NCBI GenBank assembly: GCA_001465015.1
Contig: LNEO01000277.1
Span: forward strand, 1-64,000
Source: Deltaproteobacteria bacterium Ga0077539
GTDB taxonomy: Bacteria; Myxococcota_A; Polyangia; Polyangiales; Ga0077539
Reading direction: 5' to 3'
DNA length: 64,000 bases
In this document: positions 8,907 to 17,172 of the stretch, piece after piece
Position numbering within the stretch: position 1 is the stretch's first letter
How the letters are laid out: each line of letters starts with the position of its first letter
Made by a program: the position numbers and the translations under genes
The notes under the pieces: generated by a model
The model's input: only the letters and a program-made list of their open reading frames with translations
Told to the model about the DNA's origin: nothing
Databases searched by the model: none

Positions 8907-9242
8907 ATGGCCGTCGACGTCAAGGACCTGTTCAACAACAAGCTCAAGAGCGCAGTCGAAACCGCGCCCGACGCCGCGAAGAAGATCGGCGGGACCTACC
9001 AGCTCAACATCGGCGGCGCCGGCAGCTGGTTCATCGACCTCGCGTCGGACAAGCCCGGCGTGACCGAGGGCACCGGCTCGAGCCCGAGCTGCACGATCGA
9101 GATCGCCGAGCCGGACTTTCAAACGCTCGTCGCCAACCCGCAGAGCGAGGGCATGAAGCTCTTCTTCGCTGGCAAGCTCAAGGTCAAGGGCGACCAGATG
9201 AAGGCGATGAACCTCCAGAAGCTCTTCGCCCTCGCGAAGTGA
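8907..9242 (+). CDS. SCP2 sterol-binding domain protein
   Basis: 111-residue single-domain protein of the sterol carrier protein-2 family. Typical features are W-F-I-D-L near residue 51, the C-T-I-E-I strand (71-76), and FFAGKLKVKGD followed by M-K-A-M-N-L (86-102). Such domains bind lipids or acyl-CoA in the cytoplasm. A strong Shine-Dalgarno (CGGAGGA) precedes the ATG at 8907. The stop overlaps the start of the CoA-transferase gene (GTGA), so the two are coupled and likely act in the same lipid pathway. Confidence 0.92.
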   Translation: MAVDVKDLFNNKLKSAVETAPDAAKKIGGTYQLNIGGAGSWFIDLASDKPGVTEGTGSSPSCTIEIAEPDFQTLVANPQSEGMKLFFAGKLKVKGDQMKAMNLQKLFALAK

Positions 9243-10393
9243 GCCGCCCCCTCGAGGGCGTGCGCGTGCTCGACCTCACGCGCCTTCTGCCCGGACCGCT
9301 CGCGACCCTCGCGCTCGCCGACCTCGGCGCGCGCGTGGACAAGATCGAAGACCCCGGCCCCGGTGACTACCTGCGGCACATGCCGCCGCAGCACGACGGG
9401 ATCAATGGGGCTTTTCTCGCGCTCAACCGCGACAAGCGCGCGGGAGTCTTGGACCTGAAGAGCCCGGGCGGGCAAGGCGCGCTCTTGCGCATGGCTCGCT
9501 CGTACGACGTCTTGGTCGAGAGCTTTCGTCCCGGCGTGCTCGCGCGCCTCGGGCTCTCGCACGAGAGGCTTCTTCAAGAGAACCCGCGCTTGATTGTGTG
9601 TGCCATTACGGGCTACGGCCAAGACGGCCCGCTCGTCGATCGCGCGGGGCACGACGTCAACTACCTCGCGCGCGCGGGCGTGCTCGCTGTGACGGGGCCC
9701 GCAGACGGTCCTCCCGCGGTGTCCGGCGCACAAATGGCTGACGTCGCGGGCGGATCGCTCTGGGCGATCTCGGGCATTCTCGCCGCGCTCTTCGCGCGAG
9801 AGCGCACGGGAAAAGGTCGCGTCGTCGACGTGGCGATGTGCGAAGGGGCTGTTCCCTTGGCGGCGTTCGCGATGGGCTCGGTGCTCGCAGAGCAGAAGAG
9901 CCCTCCGCGCGGCGCGCACTTTCTCGACGGCGGAATCGCCCCGTACAACACCTACCAGACGAGCGACGGGCGCTTCGTGGCGCTCGGCGCGCTCGAGCCG
10001 AAGTTCTGGACGAAATTCTGCGCGGTCGTCGGCCTCGATGCGTCGATGCAGGACCTCGCTCCAGGGCCGCACCAAGGCGAGCTGAAGGCCCGCGTCGCCG
10101 CCGTCATCGCCACGCGAACGCGCGACGAGTGGGCCGCTGTGGGGGCGGCCAACGACTGTTGCCTCGAGCCCGTGCTCGCGCCCGAAGAGCTCGCGAGCGA
10201 CCCGCAGCACCGAGCGCGAGGAATGTTCTTCGAGCTCGAAGGCGGAAGGTACTTCCGCACTCCCCTCGCCGCGCGCGACGCGCTTGCAGAGCGCGCCCAC
10301 GCAGCGGGCGCAGACACCGACGCGATCTTGTCCGAGTGCGGCTTCAGCGCCGACGAGATCGCTGCGTTGCGCGAGAGCGGCGCTGCGCGCTGA
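9239..10393 (+). CDS. CaiB/BaiF family CoA-transferase (alpha-methylacyl-CoA racemase-like)
   Basis: 384-residue class III CoA-transferase family protein. Seen: N-terminal PLEGVRVLDLTRLLPGP, the NRDKRAGVLDLKSP region, and GHDVNYLARAGVLA, which carries the conserved His and Asp. The GHD(V/I)NYLA(x)SGVL form is typical of the alpha-methylacyl-CoA racemase branch, so a racemase for branched acyl-CoA is the best guess over a CoA-transferase. GTG start at 9239 overlaps the SCP2 stop. Pairing with a lipid-binding SCP2 protein fits lipid or sterol metabolism. Confidence 0.9.
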   Translation: MSRPLEGVRVLDLTRLLPGPLATLALADLGARVDKIEDPGPGDYLRHMPPQHDGINGAFLALNRDKRAGVLDLKSPGGQGALLRMARSYDVLVESFRPGVLARLGLSHERLLQENPRLIVCAITGYGQDGPLVDRAGHDVNYLARAGVLAVTGPADGPPAVSGAQMADVAGGSLWAISGILAALFARERTGKGRVVDVAMCEGAVPLAAFAMGSVLAEQKSPPRGAHFLDGGIAPYNTYQTSDGRFVALGALEPKFWTKFCAVVGLDASMQDLAPGPHQGELKARVAAVIATRTRDEWAAVGAANDCCLEPVLAPEELASDPQHRARGMFFELEGGRYFRTPLAARDALAERAHAAGADTDAILSECGFSADEIAALRESGAAR

Positions 10394-10405
10394 GTGTCCC
10401 CTCGC

Positions 10406-12493
10406 TCAGCGAACGATGTGTCGTAGCGAGTAGCTCATCCCCGACGGGTTGCGGCGCTCGTCGATGATGACAGCGTTGAGCCCGCGCGGCGCGACGATGT
10501 TGTTCAATCGCGAGCCGAAGTTGAGGGTGTCCGCGCCCGTTCCCGTGCCGGCGCAGTTGGTCCCGCCCATCGCAGGACCATCGTCGTTGCAGCCGAATTC
10601 AGCGCCCGACTGCGCGCTCCACAGGTACATGATCGGGTCGTAGTCGGTCGTCCCGCTGCGGCGCACGTAGCTGCCCATGTCGCTCTGGCAGAGCGAGAAG
10701 AACTGCGCTTGCCCGCCGCACGTGATGAAGTACCGCACGTCTTCGCCCGATGGGCCGAGGTTGCTCGTGCACGTGCTCGACGTTCGTCGCGAGCCCGAAA
10801 TGAGCACCGTCGAGCTCGTGGTGCCGGTTCCCGAAAGCGCGGTGGAGTACACGAAGGCGCCGAACGTCATCGGGATTCGTTGCACGTGCAGCGTAAACGC
10901 CCCTGCGCCGCAGCCGCCCACGCTGATGTAGTACGTCCCCGCGTTGAGCACCGCGCTCAAGCGGCTCTGCAACGAAGACGTGAAGCCGCCAGCCAGGCAA
11001 CCTCCGTCGTCGTTGCACGCGCCCGCCACAACCGTGCCGGTGCTCGTGACGAACTGCAGGATCGTGTCGAACGACGATCCCGCGGTGTCCGCGTACACGA
11101 TCGACCGTTCGGAGAGCGTAAACGAGTACCAAACGTCCCCGCGGTTGGTGCACGTCCAACAAGAGGGCGAAGGGCCGTCGTACGTCGCGCCCGTGGTGGT
11201 CCCCGTGCGAGTCACTTCGGCGTTGCCGAGCGCGAGCGCGATCGCGCTCGTGCGCGCGTTGTTCGCGGGTGCTGTGGTGCACCCCTCGTCGGTCATCCCG
11301 TTGCAGTTGTCGTCCATCGAGTTTCCGCACGTCTCGGACGCGGCGGGGCGAACCTCTCCAGTGCACGTGGTCGGCCACGTGCGCGACGCCGTGCATGTCT
11401 GCGAACCCCCGCGGCAGATGCCCATGCCCATCGTGCCCGCAGGGCCCGTGTAGCAGGTGCGCGTCATGCCGGGCGTGCAGTCGCCGCACATCTCATCGGT
11501 CATGCCGTTGCAGTTGTCGTCCATCATGTTGCCGCACATTTCGCTGCTCGGACGGACTTCGCCCGTGCATCCGCCCCACGTGCGACCCGCTCCGCAGGTC
11601 TGCGATCCCGCGCGGCAGATGCCCATGCCCATCGTGCCCGCAGGGCCCGTGTAGCAAGAGCGCATCTCGCCCGGCATGCAGTCGCCGCACATCTCGTCGA
11701 TCGAGCCGTTGCAGTTGTCGTCTTGCGCGTTTCCGCAGGTCTCCATGGGCTGCGGAGTCACTTCTCCTGGGCACGAGGAGAGCCACATGCGCATCGTCCC
11801 GCAGGTCTGCGTTCCCTCGCGACAGAGGCCGCGGCCAGAGGTCCCAGCGGGGCCCGAGTAACAGGGGCGCGTCTCGCCCGCCGTGCACTCGCCGCACATC
11901 TCGTCGGTCATGCCATTGCAGTTGTCGTCCTGCATATTTCCGCACACTTCGACCTGCGGAACGACCTCGCCCGTACACGTCGCGGGCCACATTCGCATGC
12001 CGTCGCACGTCTGCATGCCGCCGCGACACGCGCCGACGCCCATCGTCATCGCGGGACCCGAGTAGCAAGCCCGCGACATGCCGGACGTGCACTCGCCGCA
12101 CCCTTCGTCGACCATGCCGTTGCAGTTGTCGTCCTGCGCGTTTCCGCAGGTCTCCATGGCCGCGGGCGTGCGCTCTCCGACGCACGACGCGCTCCACGTC
12201 CGCGACGCCGAGCACGTCTGAACGCCGATGCGACAGACCCCTTGCCCGTCGGTTCCGGGCTCACCCGTATAACAATCCCGCGTTTCTCCAGGAACGCACG
12301 AGCCCCCGATCACCATCGAATCGACGCCGGTGTCCGAGCGCGAAGGTCGGTCCGCGCTCGCGTCCCTTCCGGGCGTGTTCGTCTCGATCTGCGCGCAGCC
12401 TGTCAGCACGCTGGCGAGCAGGAGCGCTGTCGATGCGGAGGATGCAAACGACACGAAGCGTCGCCGCGGCGTTTCGAAGGCAAGGCGGTTCAT
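10406..12493 (-). CDS. Cys-rich repeat surface lipoprotein (MopE-like metal-binding motifs)
   Basis: 695-residue lipoprotein: signal peptide with lipobox LTGC, short Asp/Ser linker, then five tandem units of about 57-60 residues (roughly residues 55-360). Each unit has G-(E/M)-x-R-x-C-Y-(T/S)-G-P, a C-R-x-G-x-Q-T-C element and C-G-N-x-x-D-D-N-C-N-G. The last motif is the putative metal-binding motif known from MopE-type and many myxobacterial proteins. The C-terminal half has PPC-like beta domains with C-N-D-D-G. It is probably an outer-surface protein. The repeats make the DNA 11270-12270 internally repetitive. It converges on the CoA-transferase gene (12-bp gap). Confidence 0.85.
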   Translation of the reverse strand: MNRLAFETPRRRFVSFASSASTALLLASVLTGCAQIETNTPGRDASADRPSRSDTGVDSMVIGGSCVPGETRDCYTGEPGTDGQGVCRIGVQTCSASRTWSASCVGERTPAAMETCGNAQDDNCNGMVDEGCGECTSGMSRACYSGPAMTMGVGACRGGMQTCDGMRMWPATCTGEVVPQVEVCGNMQDDNCNGMTDEMCGECTAGETRPCYSGPAGTSGRGLCREGTQTCGTMRMWLSSCPGEVTPQPMETCGNAQDDNCNGSIDEMCGDCMPGEMRSCYTGPAGTMGMGICRAGSQTCGAGRTWGGCTGEVRPSSEMCGNMMDDNCNGMTDEMCGDCTPGMTRTCYTGPAGTMGMGICRGGSQTCTASRTWPTTCTGEVRPAASETCGNSMDDNCNGMTDEGCTTAPANNARTSAIALALGNAEVTRTGTTTGATYDGPSPSCWTCTNRGDVWYSFTLSERSIVYADTAGSSFDTILQFVTSTGTVVAGACNDDGGCLAGGFTSSLQSRLSAVLNAGTYYISVGGCGAGAFTLHVQRIPMTFGAFVYSTALSGTGTTSSTVLISGSRRTSSTCTSNLGPSGEDVRYFITCGGQAQFFSLCQSDMGSYVRRSGTTDYDPIMYLWSAQSGAEFGCNDDGPAMGGTNCAGTGTGADTLNFGSRLNNIVAPRGLNAVIIDERRNPSGMSYSLRHIVR

Positions 12494-12577
12494 CGGAGCG
12501 GTGATGATACCGCGGATCGACCCCCGCAACGCCAGCCGCGCGTCGCCTTCGGGTCCGGAATACGGTACGCAATCGCC

Positions 12578-13777
12578 ATGACAGTCCGCGCACCGGCGCG
12601 AAAGCAACCTCCCCGCGACGAGCTGACTCGCTTCGTCGCGACGCTCCGGACGAAGCTCCAGCGCGCTCGCGCGATCGGCGACCGCGAGGCTCGCGCGCTC
12701 ACCGCCTTGAGCCGCGCTGCGATTCAGGCGGGCGCCACAGGGATCGATGTGACGTTGACCCCGCGCGGTCTTTTTGTGTCCCTCGAGCCCGTCGACGACG
12801 CTGGTCCAGCGATCCTGACGTTGTCGGACAGGCTCGCGGCGCAGCTCCGAACCGCGTTCGAGACCGCCGTCGTGCGCGTGGACTTCGCCGAGCGCCCGCA
12901 GCTGCCCAAGCCCGACTCGCTCTCGTCTGCGCAGCGCGAGGCCGTCGCCCTGGCCCGCGACTGGCTCGCGCGCGTCGTGGCGATGGAGGGAGAGTGCCTC
13001 GCGCGCGAGGGCGAGACGCGCCACGAGAAGGGCGTGCACGAGCTGCGCATCGCCGTCCGTCGTTGTCGGACCGCGCTGCGTTGGCTCGCGCGCTCGACGA
13101 AGGACCCCAGGCTCGAAGAGGTCGTCTCCGCGCTGCGGACGCTCGGAGCCGCGGCGGGACCCTTGCGCGACGCCGATGTGATCCACGCGATGCTGAAGAA
13201 ACGCGCCCCCAAAGGCGCGGCGCGTGACGCCGCGATGGCTGCGGTGCTCGAGGCCCGCGCGGCTCGAGAGAAGGCGTTCGACCGTCACCTGCGCGCGAGA
13301 GGACACCGCGCGTCCATGCGCAGAGCGGACGAGGCGCTCGCGGCGCTCGCGGCGCCCTCGACGACGGCCAGCGACGGAGCGCTCTCGGATCCCGCGCGCA
13401 GCCAAGAGCGCGCAGGCCGTTCGCTGCAGCGGTTCTTCGATCGAGAGCTGCGTCGCATCCACGAGAGACTCGAGGGCGACCTCACGGTGGACGAGGGCTA
13501 CCACGACGTTCGCAGGCAGCTACGCCGCGTACGCGACGTCATCGACCTGTGCGGGGCCTCGCTCGGCGCGCGGCGGCTTCGCTGGCGCAGTCGGCTGCAG
13601 CCGATTCAATCGCTGCTCGGGTCGCTCAACGACGTGGCGAGCGCGCGGACGATGCTCGATCCGACGGGCGCCCCGACCCGCGAGGTTGTGCAGTGGCTCA
13701 AAACGCGCCGCGCCGCCGCGCTGACCGAGCTCGCGACGCCGCTCGCAGTGCTGGCTGCGCTCGTGATCGCGCGTTGA
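12578..13777 (+). CDS. CHAD domain protein
   Basis: 399 residues. Two helical repeats of the CHAD type are seen, with the conserved His/Arg/Lys pattern: EKGVHELRIAVRRCRTALRW (residues about 149-168) and GYHDVRRQLRRVRDVIDLC (about 307-325). CHAD domains bind polyphosphate through these basic residues. No CYTH triphosphatase domain is attached; the N-terminal ~130 residues are not recognised. ATG at 12578 is divergent from the repeat lipoprotein, leaving an 84-bp shared promoter region. Confidence 0.85.
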   Translation: MTVRAPARKQPPRDELTRFVATLRTKLQRARAIGDREARALTALSRAAIQAGATGIDVTLTPRGLFVSLEPVDDAGPAILTLSDRLAAQLRTAFETAVVRVDFAERPQLPKPDSLSSAQREAVALARDWLARVVAMEGECLAREGETRHEKGVHELRIAVRRCRTALRWLARSTKDPRLEEVVSALRTLGAAAGPLRDADVIHAMLKKRAPKGAARDAAMAAVLEARAAREKAFDRHLRARGHRASMRRADEALAALAAPSTTASDGALSDPARSQERAGRSLQRFFDRELRRIHERLEGDLTVDEGYHDVRRQLRRVRDVIDLCGASLGARRLRWRSRLQPIQSLLGSLNDVASARTMLDPTGAPTREVVQWLKTRRAAALTELATPLAVLAALVIAR

Positions 13778-13781
13778 CCGT

Positions 13782-14225
13782 TCAGTGCTCGGTGCCGGTC
13801 TTGCCCGGCGTGACCGCTTCCATGCTCATCGAGCTGGCGCGCTTGCCGCGACGCAAGAACGTGCCGGACCCGCGAGACTGCGTGCTGAATCGCTCGCAGA
13901 GGGGGCCGAGTCCGAGCGGCTTCCAGATGACCGTGCCGAGCCCGTGCGCGCGGCAGAGCACCTTGGCGTCGGTGCCTCCGGTCGCGAAGGTCAGCTCGAG
14001 CTCGGGGAGATGCTGCTGAAGCGCCTCCGCCAGCGTCGCGCCATCCATGTCGGGCAACGCGAGGTCGATCAGGGCGCGCGCCCACTGACCACCCGCCTCC
14101 ACGGCTGCCAACGCAGCCGCGGCTGTGTCGTACGCGTCGACGCCGATGCCCCTCGCGCGCAACGCGCGGATGATCGACTGACGAAGTTCTTCTTCGTGCT
14201 CAACGAGCAAAACACGTGACGCCAT
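13782..14225 (-). CDS. Stand-alone response-regulator receiver domain
   Basis: 147-residue CheY-like protein with no output domain. Seen: acidic pair in LLVEHEEEL, phospho-acceptor Asp in ALIDLALPDMDG, Thr in LTFATGGTD and Lys in VIWKPLGLG. A good Shine-Dalgarno (GGAGG, 7 bases before ATG) supports the start. It is divergent from a degenerate histidine kinase gene across 357 bp, so the two may work together. Confidence 0.88.
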   Translation of the reverse strand: MASRVLLVEHEEELRQSIIRALRARGIGVDAYDTAAAALAAVEAGGQWARALIDLALPDMDGATLAEALQQHLPELELTFATGGTDAKVLCRAHGLGTVIWKPLGLGPLCERFSTQSRGSGTFLRRGKRASSMSMEAVTPGKTGTEH

Positions 14226-14260
14226 AGCAAAACCTCCAGCAGAGGAAACCGAACCTCCGC

Positions 14261-14333
14261 ATTATAGCGCCCAGGTCCCGCCCGAAGTCACGGTGAATTC
14301 GCATGGGTAAAACCACAAACCGGCGTGACTTCG
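14261..14333 (-). promoter_or_regulatory. Promoter and inverted GTGACTTCG boxes between receiver and kinase genes
   Basis: This sits in the 357-bp gap between the divergent genes. A perfect TATAAT lies on the minus strand at 14266-14261, placed to transcribe the receiver gene with a short leader. CGAAGTCAC (14283-14291) and GTGACTTCG (14325-14333) form a 9-bp inverted repeat, and the first arm falls where the -35 would be. That suggests a regulator binding site. The rest of the gap (14334-14582) shows no recognisable gene or motif. Confidence 0.45.
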
Positions 14334-14582
14334 CGGTCTTGCGTTGGATGACGGCGCTTTACGCACTGATTCGATCGCGATAACATGCTCCGACATTTCT
14401 GTACGAGAGCGTCTGAGCGCGTGTTGGACGAGAGTCAGCGCACCTGGGGAGTGGCCATGCAAGACGATCAATGGGCTTCGGAGAAGAATCCGTGGTGACT
14501 CGCGAGCGGACCTCTTCGTCGTCGCGTCGCCCTTCGTCCACGAGCACGCCGATGTCCGGCGCGACCGCGGCGCTGCAGTCTC

Positions 14583-15506
14583 GTGGCGGTGCCCGCGTTC
14601 ATCGTCGATGAGCTGGGCTATCTGCAGGGGTGCAACGAGCTGTTCGAGTCGATTTCGCTTGTTCCGCACGAGATCTTGCTCGGGCGAGAGTGGTGGCAGG
14701 CGTTTGCCGCGCGCTCCGCTGAGCGTGCGCGGGAGCTGCACGAGTCGATCGTGCGCGGAGGCGAGCCGCGCGGCGCGCCCGAGCTCGATCTGTATCGCAG
14801 CGACGGCGAGGCGATTCGCTTGTCGATCCATTGGCTGTGCGTTCACGAGCCGACGACGCGCAGGCCGCTGTGGACCTTTGCGTTGCACGAGCTCGTCTCG
14901 AGCGAAGCCAACAAGAGCGCTTCCGCTCGCGAAGGCGGACTGTCGAGCTCCGAGCTGCTCGCGCTGGCGGCCATCGAGCTCGACGAGCTCGCGCGCGACG
15001 CGGTCGAAGAGCACAGAGCCACGCTCGTCGCGAGGCTCTCTGGCATCAGCGACTCGCTGCGCGCTGCGTCCCCCGGCGGGCAAGCGTCGCTCCCGCTCGC
15101 GGACGTGATCAAGCGAGGGCTATCGTCGATGCTCGCGGACCCCAAACGAGGCGTGCGGCTGAAGGTCGAGACCACTCGAACGGTCCGAGCGCAGCCAGTG
15201 GATCCCGCGCGGATTTTCGCGCTCGTCGTCGGCGACGCGCGCAGGCGCTCGCCTCTCGAGCCTGTGCAGGTGCGCGTGGCCGAGTGTGCGTTGGGCGTCA
15301 GCGTCGAAGTGATCGACGCAGGCTCGCCGGTCGACGCCGAGCTTCAGTCCCGCGTGTGCGCGCCGAAGGTGCTCGATCGAAAAGAAGGTACGGCGCCGCC
15401 GCTCGAGATCGCCGCGGCGCTCGTGCACGCCCTCGGGGGGCGCTTCGAGATCGAGAGCGTGCTCGGACGCGGGGTGCGCGTGCGATTTTCGCTTCCGTCG
15501 CAGTGA
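14583..15506 (+). CDS. PAS and degenerate histidine-kinase-like protein
   Basis: 307 residues. The N-terminal ~110 residues look like a PAS domain (FIVDELGYLQGCNELFES... GREWWQAF... EAIRLSIHWL). The C-terminal part ends with the G2 box and last strands of a HATPase_c domain (LGGRFEIESVLGRGVRVRFSLP). I see no H-box with a His-Glu pair, the N-box Asn is absent (LVVGDARRRS) and the G1 box is poor (DAGSPV), so catalysis is doubtful. Start is GTG at 14583; an in-frame stop lies about 85 bp upstream and no ATG lies between. Confidence 0.65.
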   Translation: MAVPAFIVDELGYLQGCNELFESISLVPHEILLGREWWQAFAARSAERARELHESIVRGGEPRGAPELDLYRSDGEAIRLSIHWLCVHEPTTRRPLWTFALHELVSSEANKSASAREGGLSSSELLALAAIELDELARDAVEEHRATLVARLSGISDSLRAASPGGQASLPLADVIKRGLSSMLADPKRGVRLKVETTRTVRAQPVDPARIFALVVGDARRRSPLEPVQVRVAECALGVSVEVIDAGSPVDAELQSRVCAPKVLDRKEGTAPPLEIAAALVHALGGRFEIESVLGRGVRVRFSLPSQ

Positions 15507-15521
15507 GCACGGAGCTGCTGT

Positions 15522-15735
15522 AAGCGACGCCGAAGGTTGGAAGAAGACACGCCACGGGTTCACTCGAGCGCGTGTCGCCAACCGAAGGCGGCGCTGAAAT
15601 CAAGCGACGCCGAAGGTTGGAAGAAGACACGCCACGGGTTCACTCGAGCGCGTGTCGCCAACCGAAGGCGGCGCTGAAATCAAGCGACGCCGAAGGGGTT
15701 CACTCGAGCGCGTGTCGCCAACCGAAGGCGGCGCT
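15522..15735. repeat. 80-bp direct repeat array with hairpin-forming units
   Basis: Two complete 80-bp units (15522-15601, 15602-15681) and a third (15682-15735) that lacks a 20-base internal block. Each full unit can fold: CGCC, GAA, GGTTGG, then GACACGC; a 17-base loop; GCGTGTC, CCAACC, GAA, GGCG. That gives 17 paired bases with a symmetrical GAA/GAA internal loop. The array fills the gap between two convergent genes and ends three bases from the stop codon of the minus-strand gene. No transposase is nearby. Function unknown; a REP-like element or bidirectional terminator is possible. Confidence 0.9.
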
Positions 15736-15738
15736 GCT

Positions 15739-17034
15739 CTACGCGCGGAGCTGCACGGCGAGCGCGAAGACGAGGGCGGTCGTCGCGAGCGCGGCGACAC
15801 CGTAGACAGCGACGCGGCTGGCGCCCGAGCCGCGCAGCAGCCCCTCGCGCTCGAGCGTTCTGCTCGAGTTTTTCGCGGCGCGCAGCATGAGCGCGGCGAG
15901 CGCGCACAGCGCCAGGGCGTTGACCCACAGCGCGCGACGGCGGCTTTGCGCCCTGCGATCCTCGCGGTGATCGAGCGCTGCTTGCGCGCCGTCGTGGACG
16001 ATGGTGATGCCTGGTAATGGCGGCGTGGGCGCGGAGATGCGCGCGAAGTACTCGCCGAGCGGCGTCGCGGCGCACGGAGAGAGCCCGGGTGGAGTGCGCT
16101 TCCACGCGCCAGACACGCGCTCGAAATCGGTCGACGCCGACGCGAGGGCCCACGCGGTGTCCGCGCCGAGCGAGACGCGCGCGGTCGCTGTGCGCTCGCT
16201 CTCCGACGGCAACACATGCTGCTCCCACCGCAGCGGACCTCGATCGTCGCCGCTCACGACGTAGGCGACGAGCCCGCCGAGCGGGTGGCCCAGGGTCATG
16301 GTGTCGCCCTCGATGCGCGTGGTGATCGCTCCTGGCGCGAGCGGCAGTCGAAAGCGGTGCTCTTCGCCGTTGAAGCGAAGCAGCACTGGCGCGGCGAGGC
16401 CGCCGGGACGCGCGTAGAGCGCGGTGATTCCACAGGCGTCGAGGACGGCGCGCTCGGGGCCGATCGAGAGCGTGGGGTCGTCGGCGGCGACGTTGACCGT
16501 TGTTCCCGCGAGAGCCGAGCCGCCGTTGAAGAGCGCAGCGCCGCCCACCTCCGGCGTCAGCACGTAGCCTTCGACGGCGACGTCGATCCTCGCCCGCCCC
16601 TGGTCGCTCAACGCGAAGCGAGGCATCGCGGGGTCGGCCGTCACTGCTGCGGCGACCTCGAATCCGTCCGCGCGCACCGTGAGCCGCAACGGAAAGCGCG
16701 CGTTCGCGACGGTCACGAGCACCCACGGGCTACGTCCGACGCGCGTTGCTTCGACGACGCGCGTCGTTCTGTCGGCGCACTCGGCGCGAACGTGGACGGA
16801 CAGAGGCGCGCGCCAGTTGCGTGTGCCTCCGTCCTCGAGCGCGACCCGCAGCAACAGCGGTCGGCCATCGGACGCTCCGCGCATTCGCTCGATCCGAAGC
16901 CCGCGCGCCGTCACCCCGCCCGGCGGAACGATCGCGATCGCCCCTGCGATCGCCGCGATCACCGCGAGCGCGAGCACCCACCGCGACGAGCCGTCGCCCT
17001 TGCCTTCAACGCGCGTCGCGTTCTCGTCGCTCAC
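15739..17034 (-). CDS. Membrane protein of unknown function with large extracytoplasmic domain
   Basis: About 431 residues from the GTG at 17034 (alternatives: ATG at 17079 or 17130). One N-terminal membrane segment ([19 protein letters not shown]) comes first, then about 310 residues of probable beta-rich extracytoplasmic sequence. Two C-terminal membrane segments ([18 protein letters not shown] and [20 protein letters not shown]) close the protein. No family is recognised. It is divergent from the kinase/sigma-54 fusion gene. Confidence 0.65.
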   Translation of the reverse strand: MSDENATRVEGKGDGSSRWVLALAVIAAIAGAIAIVPPGGVTARGLRIERMRGASDGRPLLLRVALEDGGTRNWRAPLSVHVRAECADRTTRVVEATRVGRSPWVLVTVANARFPLRLTVRADGFEVAAAVTADPAMPRFALSDQGRARIDVAVEGYVLTPEVGGAALFNGGSALAGTTVNVAADDPTLSIGPERAVLDACGITALYARPGGLAAPVLLRFNGEEHRFRLPLAPGAITTRIEGDTMTLGHPLGGLVAYVVSGDDRGPLRWEQHVLPSESERTATARVSLGADTAWALASASTDFERVSGAWKRTPPGLSPCAATPLGEYFARISAPTPPLPGITIVHDGAQAALDHREDRRAQSRRRALWVNALALCALAALMLRAAKNSSRTLEREGLLRGSGASRVAVYGVAALATTALVFALAVQLRA

Positions 17035-17060
17035 AGCGCGCACTCTACAACCTGGACTCG

Positions 17061-17130
17061 TTGCCAACCAAGGACACATGTAAACAAAGTTGGCAAATCG
17101 TATCGGGTAGAGAGACAATCTTGTTGGCAA
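17061..17130. promoter_or_regulatory. Three GTTGGCAA boxes upstream of the kinase/sigma-54 fusion gene
   Basis: The octamer GTTGGCAA occurs at 17089-17096 and 17123-17130, and inverted (TTGCCAAC) at 17061-17068. All lie within 70 bp in the otherwise AT-richer gap between two divergent genes. Spacing between starts is 28 and 34 bp. This looks like an operator cluster for one DNA-binding protein; which one is unknown. Confidence 0.4.
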
Positions 17131-17172
17131 TCAAAGGTTGCTCGTGCATCGTCATCGGACGGGAGGTCGTGT

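Noticed and set aside
14344-14582. Possible upstream extension or frameshift of the kinase-like gene
   Set aside because: The + frame in register has a stop near 14498 and the other open frame (14344 on) carries no domain. No start better than GTG 14583 is visible.
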